Origin: Clostridia bacterium
Lineage (GTDB): Bacteria; Bacillota; Clostridia; UMGS1883; UMGS1540
NCBI GenBank assembly: GCA_017442155.1
Contig: JAFSAU010000025.1
Location: 1 to 50,303 of the forward strand
DNA length: 50,303 bases
Reading direction: 5' to 3'
Part shown: in pieces, positions 34,446-42,544 of the stretch
How positions within the stretch are numbered: the first letter of the stretch is position 1
Layout of the letters: each line of letters opens with the position of its first letter
Notes under the pieces: model-generated
Databases searched by the model: none
Told to the model about the DNA's origin: nothing
The model's input: the letters and a program-made list of their open reading frames with translations, nothing else
Program-made: the position numbers and the translations under genes

Positions 34446-35624
34446 TTATATCCCTCCGATTGCCGCTCGCTTTGTACCGCTCCGTATTCCGGCATCCACC
34501 ACCGCCTCGTCTCCTACCACGCAGATTTCGCCCTCCCGTTCCGGCCGCACATCCGCCCCCCTGCGTACCCGCGCGCCGCTTCCGATGATGGCATTTTCCA
34601 CATTTGCGTCCGCCTCAATAGAAGCACCCGGGAATACAATACTGCTGCAAACCCGCGCCCCACGGGACACGGTGACGCCGCGAAACAGTACGCTTTCATG
34701 CACCCGGCCATAAATCCGGCATCCTTCTGTGACAATGCTGTCGGAAATCCGGGCACTGTCAGCAGTAAAGTGCGGCGGCTGGGCGGTAGTGCGGCTGAAA
34801 ATGGTCCAGTCCGGGTCATACAGGTCAAACCGGGGCGGTGTCCGCACCAGGTCCATGTTGGCCTCCCACAGGCTTTTTGCCGTCCCCACATCCTTCCAGT
34901 AGCCGTCAAAATTATAGGCCTGTAGTTTTTCTCCCGCGGCCAGCATCTGGGGAATCACATTCTTCCCGAAGTCGTTCTGCGACTGCGGGTTCCCCTCGTC
35001 TAAAATCAGGTACTTTTTCAGTATCTGCCAATCGAAAACGTATACGCCCATGGAGGCCAGGTCATTTTTAGGCTTTTGCGGTTTTTCTGCAAAATCCGTA
35101 ATCCTCCCTGCCGCGTCCGTGCTCATAATTCCAAAGCGGGAAGCCTCGTTTATCGGCACGCGGATAACGGCAATTGTGGCGGCCGCCCCCGTACTTTTGT
35201 GCATATCCAGCATTTTTCCGTAGTGCATTTTATAAATATGGTCCCCGGATAAAACCAGCACATACCGCGGATTAAAGCGTTCTATAAATCCCATGTTCTG
35301 GTAAATTGCATTTGCAGTGCCGCGGTACCATTCACCGGCCCCCATTTTCTGATAGGGCGGCAGAATATACACCCCGCCGCGACTCCGGTCCAGGTCCCAG
35401 GGCTGTCCACTCCCGATGTAGGTGTTCAGATCCAGCGGCTGATACTGTGTCAGCACGCCCACAGTATGAATCCCGGAATGGGTACAGTTACTGAGTACAA
35501 AGTCAATAATTCTGTATTTGCCGCCGAAGGGTACCGCAGGTTTGGCAATATGTTTTGTAAGGGCTCCAAGCCGGCTTCCCTGTCCGCCGGCCAGTATCAT
35601 GGCAACGCATTTTGTTTCGCGCAA
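34446..35624 (-). CDS. glgC: Glucose-1-phosphate adenylyltransferase
   Basis: The 392-residue enzyme makes ADP-glucose from ATP and glucose-1-phosphate for glycogen synthesis. [15 protein letters not shown] is the nucleotide loop, [15 protein letters not shown] the sugar-phosphate motif, [15 protein letters not shown] the catalytic region, and [16 protein letters not shown] and the C-terminal beta-helix complete the family plan. The start is TTG (35622-35624), seven bases after AAAGGAGC. The operon is glgC-glgD-deacetylase; glgA and glgB are not in the window. Confidence 0.94.
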   Translation of the reverse strand: MRETKCVAMILAGGQGSRLGALTKHIAKPAVPFGGKYRIIDFVLSNCTHSGIHTVGVLTQYQPLDLNTYIGSGQPWDLDRSRGGVYILPPYQKMGAGEWYRGTANAIYQNMGFIERFNPRYVLVLSGDHIYKMHYGKMLDMHKSTGAAATIAVIRVPINEASRFGIMSTDAAGRITDFAEKPQKPKNDLASMGVYVFDWQILKKYLILDEGNPQSQNDFGKNVIPQMLAAGEKLQAYNFDGYWKDVGTAKSLWEANMDLVRTPPRFDLYDPDWTIFSRTTAQPPHFTADSARISDSIVTEGCRIYGRVHESVLFRGVTVSRGARVCSSIVFPGASIEADANVENAIIGSGARVRRGADVRPEREGEICVVGDEAVVDAGIRSGTKRAAIGGI

Positions 35625-35753
35625 GTTTTTTCGCTCCTTTCCTTTGTTTCTTCATAGTATATTAAATTCCGGCCGGAATTATGCCCGCAGAGACCTTTTT
35701 TCTCGTTTGGCGAAAAAAATATGTTACATTTGTGTTAATTTTGGAAATATTTC

Positions 35754-35781
35754 TTGCAAAAATGCGAAAAAAATGTATAAT
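35754..35781 (+). promoter_or_regulatory. Promoter of the PucR-like regulator / ftsEX genes
   Basis: TTGCAA (35754-35759) and TATAAT (35776-35781) are 16 bases apart. Downstream genes at 35819-38507 are closely spaced, so one transcript may cover regulator, ftsE and ftsX. Confidence 0.75.
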
Positions 35782-35818
35782 ATAAATAAAGACATATTTT
35801 GTAGAAAAGGAGAATACG

Positions 35819-36910
35819 ATGGCACATAAATTTTATCAGAGTGTACTTTACCAGATGGGCGTGTCGGTGGGACGGAAGGTTGGCCTTTACGAGGACGGCG
35901 ATTTTATCTTTTCCTACCCGGAAGACATGAAAATGCTGCAGCATGAGCCGGAGCTTGCCCGCCTGGCAGACACCATGGAGGAAACCTTTTGTTTCCTGGG
36001 ATTTACCTTCTTTGGGGCTTCTTCCCGCAAATCCGCAGAATTCCTGATTTTCGTAGAGGGAGAGGACGATGCCGCGGCCCGCTATGCAGAAATGATTTCC
36101 ATTGCCATCAGCTCCATGAATCAGCTGCATAACGACCGGTACGACCGTTCAAATCTCATCCGCAATATTATTCTTGACAACGTACTCCCCGGTGATATTT
36201 TAATCAGCGCAAAAGAGCTGCATCTGCCCTACGATACGCCGCGCGTTATCATGCTTATCCGTATGGCAGACGGCAGTGCCAGTGCTCATACACTTTCTGA
36301 GGTGATACAGGGTCTGTTCCCGGAAAAGAACCGGGATTTTGTCTTCAACCTTGACGAGCGGAACACCATTCTCGCGAAGGATATTCAGCCGGGTACTACG
36401 GATGCAGACCTGAACCAGCTGGCAAAAACCATTCTTGATACCGTGAATACGGAAGCGTATGCACAGATTACCATTGGTATCGGTTCCGTTGCACCCACCA
36501 TCAAGGATCTGGCAAAATCCTATAAGGATGCCCGCGTAGCTCTTGAAGTCGGCAAGGTCTTCGACACAGAACACCCGATTGTCAACTACGAAAACCTGGG
36601 CATCGGCCGCCTTATCTATCAGCTCCCCACCACGCTGTGCGAGTTGTTTCTTTCCGAGATCTTTAAAAAGGAATCCATTGACGTACTCGATTCGGAAACC
36701 CTGTTTACCATTCAGAAGTTTTTTGAAAATGACCTCAATGTGTCGGAAACCTCCCGTCAGCTGTACGTACATAGAAACACCCTGGTGTACCGTCTTGACA
36801 AAGTCCAGAAGCTGACCGGGCTGGATTTACGCATATTTGACCATGCCATTGTCTTTAAAATCGCCATGATGGTGAAACGGTATCTGGATTCAAATCCCAT
36901 GAGACTGTAA
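35819..36910 (+). CDS. PucR/CdaR-like transcriptional regulator
   Basis: The 363-residue protein ends with the PucR-type helix-turn-helix (HTH_30): [20 protein letters not shown], then [26 protein letters not shown]-like mid domain is seen about residues 130-270 ([32 protein letters not shown]), as in CdaR/PucR proteins. The N-terminal 125 residues may sense a ligand or metabolite; none is assignable. The ribosome site AAAAGGAG precedes ATG at 35819. It lies 27 bases before ftsE, so it may control division genes, although family members usually govern metabolism. Confidence 0.88.
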   Translation: MAHKFYQSVLYQMGVSVGRKVGLYEDGDFIFSYPEDMKMLQHEPELARLADTMEETFCFLGFTFFGASSRKSAEFLIFVEGEDDAAARYAEMISIAISSMNQLHNDRYDRSNLIRNIILDNVLPGDILISAKELHLPYDTPRVIMLIRMADGSASAHTLSEVIQGLFPEKNRDFVFNLDERNTILAKDIQPGTTDADLNQLAKTILDTVNTEAYAQITIGIGSVAPTIKDLAKSYKDARVALEVGKVFDTEHPIVNYENLGIGRLIYQLPTTLCELFLSEIFKKESIDVLDSETLFTIQKFFENDLNVSETSRQLYVHRNTLVYRLDKVQKLTGLDLRIFDHAIVFKIAMMVKRYLDSNPMRL

Positions 36911-36937
36911 TTCCGTCTTGCTATATAAGGAAAAGTT

Positions 36938-37627
36938 ATGATACACTTTAATCAAGTTACAAAAATATACGAAGATAATAATGCGCTGGCTCTGGAGGAC
37001 GTGAGTTTCCACGTGGAAAAAGGTGAATTTGTGTTCCTGGTGGGGCACAGCGGTGCCGGCAAATCCTCCATTATCCGGATGCTTCTCTGCGAAGAAACAC
37101 CAACACGGGGCGAGGTAATTGTAAACGGCCATAATATCGGCGCACTTTCGCGCCGGGAAATCCCCTATCTGCGCCGGGAAATCGGTGTGGTGTTCCAGGA
37201 CTTCCGCCTTCTCCCCTCCCGCACAGTTTACGAAAATGTGGCCTTTGCCATGCGCATTGTAGGAGCCTCCTCGCGACAGATGCGTCGGAGAATTCCGGAA
37301 GTGCTGAACATGGTCGGCCTTTCCCGGAAAGCCAAGGCCTATCCGAACCAGCTTTCCGGCGGCGAGCAGCAACGTGTTTCCATGGCCCGTGCCCTTGCCA
37401 ACAATCCCTCTATTCTCATCGCGGATGAGCCCACGGGCAATCTGGACCGGGAAAAGGCCGCGGAAATCATGTCCATTTTAGAGGATATCAATAACCGTGG
37501 CACGACCATTCTTATGGCTACCCATGCAGAAAAGGTGGTTAATGAAATGCATAAGCGGGTCATTACCCTGGATATGGGACATCTGATCAGCGATGAGCAG
37601 GAAGGGGTGTACACCGTTGGCGTTTAG
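36938..37627 (+). CDS. ftsE: Cell-division ABC transporter ATP-binding protein FtsE
   Basis: The 229-residue ATPase has Walker A GHSGAGKSSI, the signature LSGGEQQRVSMARAL and Walker B ILIADEPTG. With FtsX it forms the membrane complex that activates peptidoglycan hydrolases at division rather than transporting a solute. The C terminus overlaps ftsX. Its neighbours ftsX, an EnvC-like hydrolase and a CtpA-type protease form the usual wall-remodelling set. Confidence 0.95.
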   Translation: MIHFNQVTKIYEDNNALALEDVSFHVEKGEFVFLVGHSGAGKSSIIRMLLCEETPTRGEVIVNGHNIGALSRREIPYLRREIGVVFQDFRLLPSRTVYENVAFAMRIVGASSRQMRRRIPEVLNMVGLSRKAKAYPNQLSGGEQQRVSMARALANNPSILIADEPTGNLDREKAAEIMSILEDINNRGTTILMATHAEKVVNEMHKRVITLDMGHLISDEQEGVYTVGV

Positions 37628-38507
37628 AGAATTCCGCTATTTCTGCGGCGAAGCATTTAAAAGTATTTTTCATAATATTCTGATGACGCTGGCAAGTGTT
37701 GTCACCGTGACGGGATGTCTTCTCTTTCTTGGCACTTTTACCCTGTTCAGCATGAATTTAAGCTATATTGCCGACCAGGTGCAGGCAGAATGCCGGATTG
37801 TTGCCTATGTGGACCCTGCTCTCTCAGAAGCAGAAACCGAGGCAATTGGGAGCCGTCTGCTTGCGGTGGATAATGTGTCGGAAGCGGTACTGGAAACCAA
37901 GGCCCAGGCCTATGAGGGTGCACGTGCCATGCTGGCCGAAGGCGGCATTTCCATTGACAACTGGGAGGATGACGATTTTCTCCGCGCCTCCTATACAGTC
38001 TCGGTTTCGGACCTGTCTGCCTCCTCAAATACGGCTGCAGCACTCCGTCAGATAGCCGGCATAGAGGAGGTCAGCCACCAGCAGGATATTACCGACAATG
38101 TGCTCCGTACAACGAGCGTTATTAAAATTGCCCTGATGGTTGCCATGGCCGTTCTGGCCCTGATTGCCGTATTTATTATTTCCAACACCATCAAGCTGGC
38201 GGTATTTGCACGCGAAAGAGAAATTCATATTATGAAATATGTGGGTGCGACCGATTGGTTCATCCGCTGGCCCTTCATTATTGAAGGTATTGTTGTAGGT
38301 CTTGTAGGCGGTCTCATTTCACAGCTTGTCTGCATGGCTCTGTACGGTGCCTGCACCCGTGCCATTGCAAACTCCGTCTGGTTTCCCTTCGACCTGCATC
38401 CTTTTTCCACTATTTCCGGCTCGCTGGCACTGATTCTGCTCCTGTTCGGCGCACTGATGGGCGCACTGGGAAGCATCATTGCCGTCCGGCGGCATTTAAA
38501 AGTCTGA
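37617..38507 (+). CDS. ftsX: Cell-division protein FtsX
   Basis: The protein has four membrane segments: one near the N terminus (about 25-45 of the longer reading frame), a large extracytoplasmic domain of about 130 residues, then three in the C-terminal half (SVIKIALMVAMAVLALIAVF opens the first). It transmits FtsE ATP hydrolysis to an outside hydrolase. Two starts are possible: ATG at 37593, with no visible ribosome site, and TTG at 37617, eight bases after AGGAAGGGG. I prefer TTG, which gives about 296 residues and the usual FREFRYF N terminus. It overlaps ftsE by 11 bases. Confidence 0.9.
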   Translation: MAFREFRYFCGEAFKSIFHNILMTLASVVTVTGCLLFLGTFTLFSMNLSYIADQVQAECRIVAYVDPALSEAETEAIGSRLLAVDNVSEAVLETKAQAYEGARAMLAEGGISIDNWEDDDFLRASYTVSVSDLSASSNTAAALRQIAGIEEVSHQQDITDNVLRTTSVIKIALMVAMAVLALIAVFIISNTIKLAVFAREREIHIMKYVGATDWFIRWPFIIEGIVVGLVGGLISQLVCMALYGACTRAIANSVWFPFDLHPFSTISGSLALILLLFGALMGALGSIIAVRRHLKV

Positions 38508-38518
38508 GGAGGTTCTCT

Positions 38519-39706
38519 ATGCGAAACGTACAGAAAAAACTGATTATTCTTTTTGCGGCGATTTTAACGTTTTCGCTGCTTGCCTCCCTTATCGCACCCC
38601 TTCTGGCTGCCCGGGCAGATACAGTGACACAGTTGGAGGACAAGCTGAAGGAAGCCCAGCGTTCCCGTGCGGCGGCCGAAGCCGGTCTTGCCGAAGTGGA
38701 AGGTGAAATTACAAACGCAGAAGCAAAACGCAAATCACTGGATGAAGATATTTCTGCCCTGGAGACAGAGCTTTACACGCTTTCCCTGCAGATTGCCGAA
38801 AATGAAGAAAATATTTCTCTTTTGGAAGCAGACCTTACCGAAGCTGTGGAGGCCGCGGCTGATTACGAGGATTCTTTCAAAGAACGGGTGCGCGTGATGT
38901 ACGAGCGCAGTGACGTTTCTTTTCTCAATATCCTGTTTGGTGCAGAGAATTTTTCTGACCTTTTAAAGCGGGTGGAAACGGTTTCCCGTATCGTGGAATA
39001 TGACCGGAGTGTACTGGACCGCATGGCCGAAAACCAGGCACAGATTGAAACTAAGAAAACCGCTCTTGAGGATACCAATGCCGCTGTGGAGCTAAGCCGT
39101 GATATTCAGGCCGCTAAAAAAGCGGAGCTGGATGCAAACCGGGCCGCGTTGACCACCGTTATTGCAGAGCTGGAATCCGACGAAGACAGCTACCGGGCCA
39201 CGCTGGATGCCGCAGATGCCGCAGAGGAAGCCCTCCGCGCAGAAATCCGCGCCTTAACCCAGACGCAGACCCCGGCAAAAGCTCCGGCTGAAACAAACCA
39301 GGTAACAGACAGCGGCGGCAGATTCTGCTGGCCCACCCCCTCTACTACATACGTTACCTCCCCCTTTGGCACCCGCTTCCATCCCGTTCAGAAACGGTAT
39401 AAAACCCACACCGGTATTGATATCGGTGCCGGTTCCGGTGCCTCCATCGTGTCTGCCGAAAGCGGTACCGTTCTCCGCGCAGGATGGAACAGTGGCTATG
39501 GAAATTATGTGGTTGTTGACCACGGCGGCGGCGTACAGACCTTATACGGTCATTGCAGTGCCCTTCTTGTCTCTGCCGGACAGTCCGTCTCCCGCGGGGA
39601 ACAAATCGCCCTGGTAGGGTCTACCGGTGTATCCACCGGCCCGCATCTCCACTTTGAAGTGTTGATAAACGGCGAATATACAGACCCGATGGCATATTTC
39701 GGATAA
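38519..39706 (+). CDS. EnvC/PcsB-like murein hydrolase with coiled coil and M23 domain
   Basis: The 395-residue secreted protein has a signal peptide (residues 1-34). A long coiled-coil region (about 35-245, rich in EAE/KKA heptads) comes next and an M23 LytM domain completes it (about 270-395). H-x(3)-D in KTHTGIDIGAGSG and HLH in STGPHLHFEVLI supply zinc ligands, so the enzyme looks catalytically complete, unlike activator-only EnvC. The partner FtsX domain typically binds such coiled coils. It follows ftsX by 11 bases. Confidence 0.92.
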   Translation: MRNVQKKLIILFAAILTFSLLASLIAPLLAARADTVTQLEDKLKEAQRSRAAAEAGLAEVEGEITNAEAKRKSLDEDISALETELYTLSLQIAENEENISLLEADLTEAVEAAADYEDSFKERVRVMYERSDVSFLNILFGAENFSDLLKRVETVSRIVEYDRSVLDRMAENQAQIETKKTALEDTNAAVELSRDIQAAKKAELDANRAALTTVIAELESDEDSYRATLDAADAAEEALRAEIRALTQTQTPAKAPAETNQVTDSGGRFCWPTPSTTYVTSPFGTRFHPVQKRYKTHTGIDIGAGSGASIVSAESGTVLRAGWNSGYGNYVVVDHGGGVQTLYGHCSALLVSAGQSVSRGEQIALVGSTGVSTGPHLHFEVLINGEYTDPMAYFG

Positions 39707-39825
39707 AAGCGCATATAGTAACCATATCCACAGTGCTCAATTTGTAACCACCGATTCATGTAGCGATTGTAGTGCAGTAAACGTCGCCCTACAAACTCTT
39801 ATGAAATCAGTGCTTACCCGAAAGG
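39707..39825 (+). repeat. Degenerate intergenic repeat-like hairpin
   Basis: TGTAGCGA (about 39760) and TCGCCCTACA (about 39783-39792) form an imperfect stem. The stretch resembles the TGTAGGGGCGA/TCGCCCCTACA repeats common between clostridial genes, but it is degenerate here. It separates the M23 gene from ctpA. Confidence 0.3.
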
Positions 39826-40947
39826 ATGAAAGCCTTGTCTAAAAAACCAATCATTATAACCGCACTTATCAGTGCGGTTTCTACTATGCTCCTTTGCTTT
39901 GCCGTGCATCTTTTTACCATGCCGGACGCTGACCGGGTAAAATTCCTCATTTCGTCCTCCTACGCCGGCGATATGTCGGAGGCAGACCTGGAGGCCGGTG
40001 CCGTGCGAGGCATGGTGGAAGCACTGGGTGACCCTTATTCCGTGTATTTTGACGAAGAAGAGTACGCCATGTTCATGGAAGAAATGGATGCAAATTATAC
40101 CGGCATCGGCATTGAAGTGCAAATGAAGGACGGCCGGATGGAGGTAGTTACCCCCTTTCCCGACACGCCTGCGTCTGCAGCCGGTCTTCTGTCCGGGGAT
40201 ATTCTTCTCAAGGTCAACGACCTGGAAATTACCGCAGACACCTACGCCGAAGCCATTTCCTATATGCGGATCGGCGAAAAAGATGCGGACAGTGCCCCCA
40301 TTACGTTGACAGTACTCCGGGGCGAGGAAACGCTGACACTCACCGTCTCCCGTTCCAAAATCCAGCTGGACACCGTGGAATACAAGGAAATAAATGATGT
40401 TGCGTATATCCGCATCCGCTCTTTCGACTCCCCCACCGCCGGCGAAACTGCCGCCGCCATTGAAAAAGCGGAAAGAAATAATGTCCGTGGCCTTGTAATT
40501 GATGTGCGGGATAATCCCGGCGGTTATCTGGATACTGTCACAGGAATTGCCGATGCACTGCTTCCCCGCTGTACAGTTGTGTATACAGAAAACAAGAAAG
40601 GAGAACGGGAATCTCTGTATGAAAGTGACGAAGCCTGTACGGAATTACCGATTGTGCTTCTGATAAATGAAAACAGTGCCTCGGCCTCGGAAGTCCTGGC
40701 AGGTGCACTCAAAGATAATGGCCGCGCTGTACTTGTGGGCCAAAAAACCTACGGAAAGGGCAGCGTGCAAAGTCTGTATAAGCTGCAAAACGGCGGCGTG
40801 AAACTGACGGTGGCCCACTACTACACCTCCGGCGGCTATATCATTGACGGCAATGGCATTGCACCGGACCACGCAGTCGAAAATCCGGAGGATGGCACGG
40901 ATCTACAGCTCAGAAAAGCCCTGGAGCTTCTGCAGACCACCGAATGA
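39826..40947 (+). CDS. ctpA: C-terminal processing peptidase (S41, CtpA-like)
   Basis: The 373-residue protease has an N-terminal membrane helix (about 6-30), a PDZ domain (about 85-175, opening YTGIGIEVQMKDGRMEV) and an S41 serine-lysine catalytic core. NENSASASEVLAGALKDNGR holds the nucleophilic serine and KTYGKGSVQ the catalytic lysine. CtpA-type proteases cleave extracytoplasmic proteins; next to ftsEX and M23 they may trim division hydrolases. A TTG at 39835 is an alternative start whose ribosome-site spacing (AAAGG) is better than that of the listed ATG. Confidence 0.92.
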   Translation: MKALSKKPIIITALISAVSTMLLCFAVHLFTMPDADRVKFLISSSYAGDMSEADLEAGAVRGMVEALGDPYSVYFDEEEYAMFMEEMDANYTGIGIEVQMKDGRMEVVTPFPDTPASAAGLLSGDILLKVNDLEITADTYAEAISYMRIGEKDADSAPITLTVLRGEETLTLTVSRSKIQLDTVEYKEINDVAYIRIRSFDSPTAGETAAAIEKAERNNVRGLVIDVRDNPGGYLDTVTGIADALLPRCTVVYTENKKGERESLYESDEACTELPIVLLINENSASASEVLAGALKDNGRAVLVGQKTYGKGSVQSLYKLQNGGVKLTVAHYYTSGGYIIDGNGIAPDHAVENPEDGTDLQLRKALELLQTTE

Positions 40948-40970
40948 CATTTACCCCAAGGAGAAAAGAA

Positions 40971-41543
40971 ATGATTACCCACAAAGGCACAAAAACACTA
41001 TATACAAAGCGTCTTATCCTGCGGCATTTTACAGTTGAAGATGCTGCAGATATGTACAAAAACTGGGCAAGTAGTGAAGAAGTTACCCGCTTTTTAACCT
41101 GGCAACCCCACTCATCCCCGGAAGCCACAAAATATGTCCTCGGTCTCTGGTGTTCTGATTACGAAAAACCGGATACCTACAACTGGGCCATAGAATATGA
41201 AGAGCGGCCAATCGGCAGTATCGGTGTGGTTCGGTTTGATACACAAAGCGAACACGCAGAGCTTGGCTACTGCATGGGTACTGCGTTCTGGAATCGCGGG
41301 CTTATGTCCGAAGCCGCACAAGCTGTTATTGACTACCTCTTTGCCGAAGTCAGTGTAAACCGGATTGGAATCTCACATGCCGTCAAGAACCCCGCTTCCG
41401 GCAGAGTTGCACAAAAGTGCGGCCTTACTTACGAAGGCACAAAACGTGCATACTTTAAATCCAATGCCGGTGAATTCCTGGATATTTCGGATTATGGTAT
41501 CCTAAGAAGCGATTGGGAACTTGCAAGGCGCAATGCATTGTAA
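40971..41543 (+). CDS. GNAT-family acetyltransferase (RimJ/RimL-like)
   Basis: The 190-residue protein has KRLILRHFTVEDAADMYKNW at its start, like RimJ/RimL-type GNATs. GYCMGTAFWNRGLMSEAAQA holds the acetyl-CoA binding turn, and a C-terminal GRVAQKCGLTYEG motif follows. It could acetylate a ribosomal protein or a small amine; substrate unknown. ATG at 40971 has AAGGAG upstream. The gene ends in a terminator shared with trxB. Confidence 0.88.
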   Translation: MITHKGTKTLYTKRLILRHFTVEDAADMYKNWASSEEVTRFLTWQPHSSPEATKYVLGLWCSDYEKPDTYNWAIEYEERPIGSIGVVRFDTQSEHAELGYCMGTAFWNRGLMSEAAQAVIDYLFAEVSVNRIGISHAVKNPASGRVAQKCGLTYEGTKRAYFKSNAGEFLDISDYGILRSDWELARRNAL

Positions 41544-41578
41544 AGATAACGAAAAAATAATCGTATCCAAAAAATTTA

Positions 41579-41616
41579 GGGTCTATTAAAAAGTTTAACT
41601 TTTTAATAGACCCTTT
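41579..41616. terminator. Bidirectional terminator between GNAT and thioredoxin reductase genes
   Basis: GGGTCTATTAAAAAGTT and AACTTTTTAATAGACCC (41579-41613) form a 17-bp stem around one T, with a T run on the plus strand. The sequence resembles the alr terminator at 31813. Confidence 0.85.
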
Positions 41617-41633
41617 GTTTATCTTTTATTATA

Positions 41634-42542
41634 TTATAGACTGTCTATGTATGTACACGCCGCCAGTGCCGCTACGGCTCCGTCTGCTGCAGCCGTGGCC
41701 ACCTGACGGATTTTCTTGCTACGGCAATCCCCTGCCGCAAAGATGCCTGCCGTCGCTCCAGTACAGCTTTCATCCAAATCTGCATATCCGTATGCATTCA
41801 AAGGAATCACATTTTCAAAGGCTTCGTTCTGCGGCACAAGTCCTATGGCCACAAACATACCATCTGCCATAATGTCCGTTTCTTCGCCCGAAGCTGTGTT
41901 ACGGATTTTCACCCCGGCAAAACCATTGCCGCTATCCAGAATTTTTTCCACAACCGTTTCAAACCGGATTTCCACATTCTTCTTTTCTGTCAACTGGTCG
42001 CATAGGGCTTTTTCACCTGTAAAACTTGCCAGATTCTGTAGTACATATACTTTTTCAGAAGTTTCGGAAAGGAGCAATGCTTCCTGCAGGGCTGAATTTC
42101 CGCCGCCTACCACAGCCACCGTTTTGCCTTTATAAAACGCTCCGTCGCACACAGCACAGAAGGAAATACCGTCTCCGATATAGTCCTCCTCATTCGGGAT
42201 TCCGAGGAGGCGGTGTCTGGCTCCTGTGGCCACAATCACGGCGTGTGCTTCAAAAGTGCCTTCATCCGTCACAACCTGCTTTGGATTTCCGTCCACAATC
42301 TCCAGTGCCGTACAGCATTCAATTTCTGCGCCCTGGCTCATTGCCTGTTCCGTCAGCTTTTCCGCAAAAGCGGCACCGCTGATGCTGGCAAAGCCGGGGA
42401 TATTCTCCACCTTCGGCGAGAATGTAATCTGCCCGCCGAAGGTTTCTTTTTCAAACACCAGCACGCTTTTTCCTGCGCGCCGGGCGTATACCGCTGCCGT
42501 CAGCCCTGCCGGGCCGCCGCCGATAACAATAATATCAAACAT
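41634..42542 (-). CDS. trxB: Thioredoxin reductase-like flavoprotein
   Basis: The 302-residue protein has the FAD motif GGGPAGLTAAVYA and the redox pair C129-A-V-C132 (CAVCDGAFYKG). The second nucleotide motif GGGNSALQEAL is followed by VYVLQNLASFTGEK where NADPH enzymes have HRRxxxR. That loss of the 2'-phosphate-binding arginines suggests a ferredoxin- or other non-NADPH-dependent enzyme, as described for clostridial flavin thioredoxin reductases. The stop precedes the GNAT terminator. It directly follows nrdD (two bases), whose glutaredoxin-like tail is a plausible substrate. Confidence 0.88.
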   Translation of the reverse strand: MFDIIVIGGGPAGLTAAVYARRAGKSVLVFEKETFGGQITFSPKVENIPGFASISGAAFAEKLTEQAMSQGAEIECCTALEIVDGNPKQVVTDEGTFEAHAVIVATGARHRLLGIPNEEDYIGDGISFCAVCDGAFYKGKTVAVVGGGNSALQEALLLSETSEKVYVLQNLASFTGEKALCDQLTEKKNVEIRFETVVEKILDSGNGFAGVKIRNTASGEETDIMADGMFVAIGLVPQNEAFENVIPLNAYGYADLDESCTGATAGIFAAGDCRSKKIRQVATAAADGAVAALAACTYIDSL

Positions 42543-42544
42543 GA

